Below, piece after piece: positions 5,337 to 5,339 of a DNA stretch of 5,339 nt; the stretch's first letter is position 1; each line of letters starts with the position of its first letter. Made by a program: the position numbers and the translations under genes. The DNA is from Candidatus Gastranaerophilales bacterium (GTDB taxonomy: Bacteria > Cyanobacteriota > Vampirovibrionia > Gastranaerophilales > Gastranaerophilaceae), in NCBI GenBank assembly GCA_944323095.1, contig CALURE010000115.1:1-5339 (forward strand), written 5' to 3'. Under the pieces are notes generated by a model. That model was given only the letters and a program-made list of their open reading frames with translations, searched no databases and had not been told where the DNA came from.

Positions 5337-5339
5337 AAA

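Larger units (their letters stand above)
5101..5339. repeat. Hairpin-rich, GC-shifted intergenic mosaic after dnaN
   Basis: Directly after the dnaN stop the composition changes: by hand count the last 79 bases are about 59% G+C, against nearly pure A/T upstream of dnaN. The region holds at least three clear hairpins (5182-5234, 5249-5274, 5322-5336), a weaker one (CCTCT/AGAGG, 5129-5144), and an 11-of-12 direct repeat of AAGAAGGTAGGA (5173-5184 and 5294-5305). No ATG-started gene of convincing length was found on either strand. It resembles a patchwork of dispersed intergenic repeats and runs off the window edge. No transposase or clear terminal repeats are visible. Confidence 0.55.

Overview
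The window is a compact, AT-rich bacterial chromosome segment. It carries four genes and what looks like a chromosomal replication origin. Low G+C, A/T-biased codon use and a cyanobacterial-looking sliding clamp suggest a lineage such as the non-photosynthetic gut cyanobacterial relatives (Melainabacteria/Vampirovibrionia, Gastranaerophilales). This taxonomic guess is inference from composition and general resemblance, held at moderate-to-low confidence; other AT-rich gut bacteria are possible.

Layout. Positions 1-1418 (minus) hold methionyl-tRNA synthetase, metG, cut by the window edge so that its C-terminus is missing. A 72-base gap with a small GC-rich palindrome follows. Positions 1491-3119 (minus, possibly extending to 3185) hold a polytopic membrane protein resembling GT-C/PMT-type (ArnT-like) glycosyltransferases. 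A short divergent intergenic region separates it from a plus-strand gene (3211-3618) for a 135-residue single-pass membrane protein of unknown function. Next comes a 360-base non-coding region (3619-3978), then dnaN (3979-5100, plus), encoding a full-length beta sliding clamp. The last 239 bases (5101-5339) are non-coding, more GC-rich, and packed with hairpins, like a mosaic of dispersed intergenic repeats.

The most notable region is 3619-3978. It contains six exact copies of the 9-mer TTTTCTACA (two inverted, four direct). Two copies lie inside a 44-bp near-perfect palindrome. Two more belong to a 22-bp inverted repeat that also carries TTATTGACA, one base from the classical DnaA box TTATNCACA. 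The cluster is followed by five tandem TTA triplets that open a run of 61 consecutive A/T bases, then by dnaN. This is the anatomy of an oriC: a DnaA-box cluster, trinucleotide tract and unwinding element beside dnaN, with diverged boxes. No dnaA lies next to it in the window. The change of gene direction near 3.2 kb, with genes on each side pointing away, fits bidirectional replication from here.

The genes do not form one pathway. metG is translation, the membrane enzyme is probably envelope glycosylation, and dnaN is replication. They appear to be origin neighbours rather than a functional cluster.
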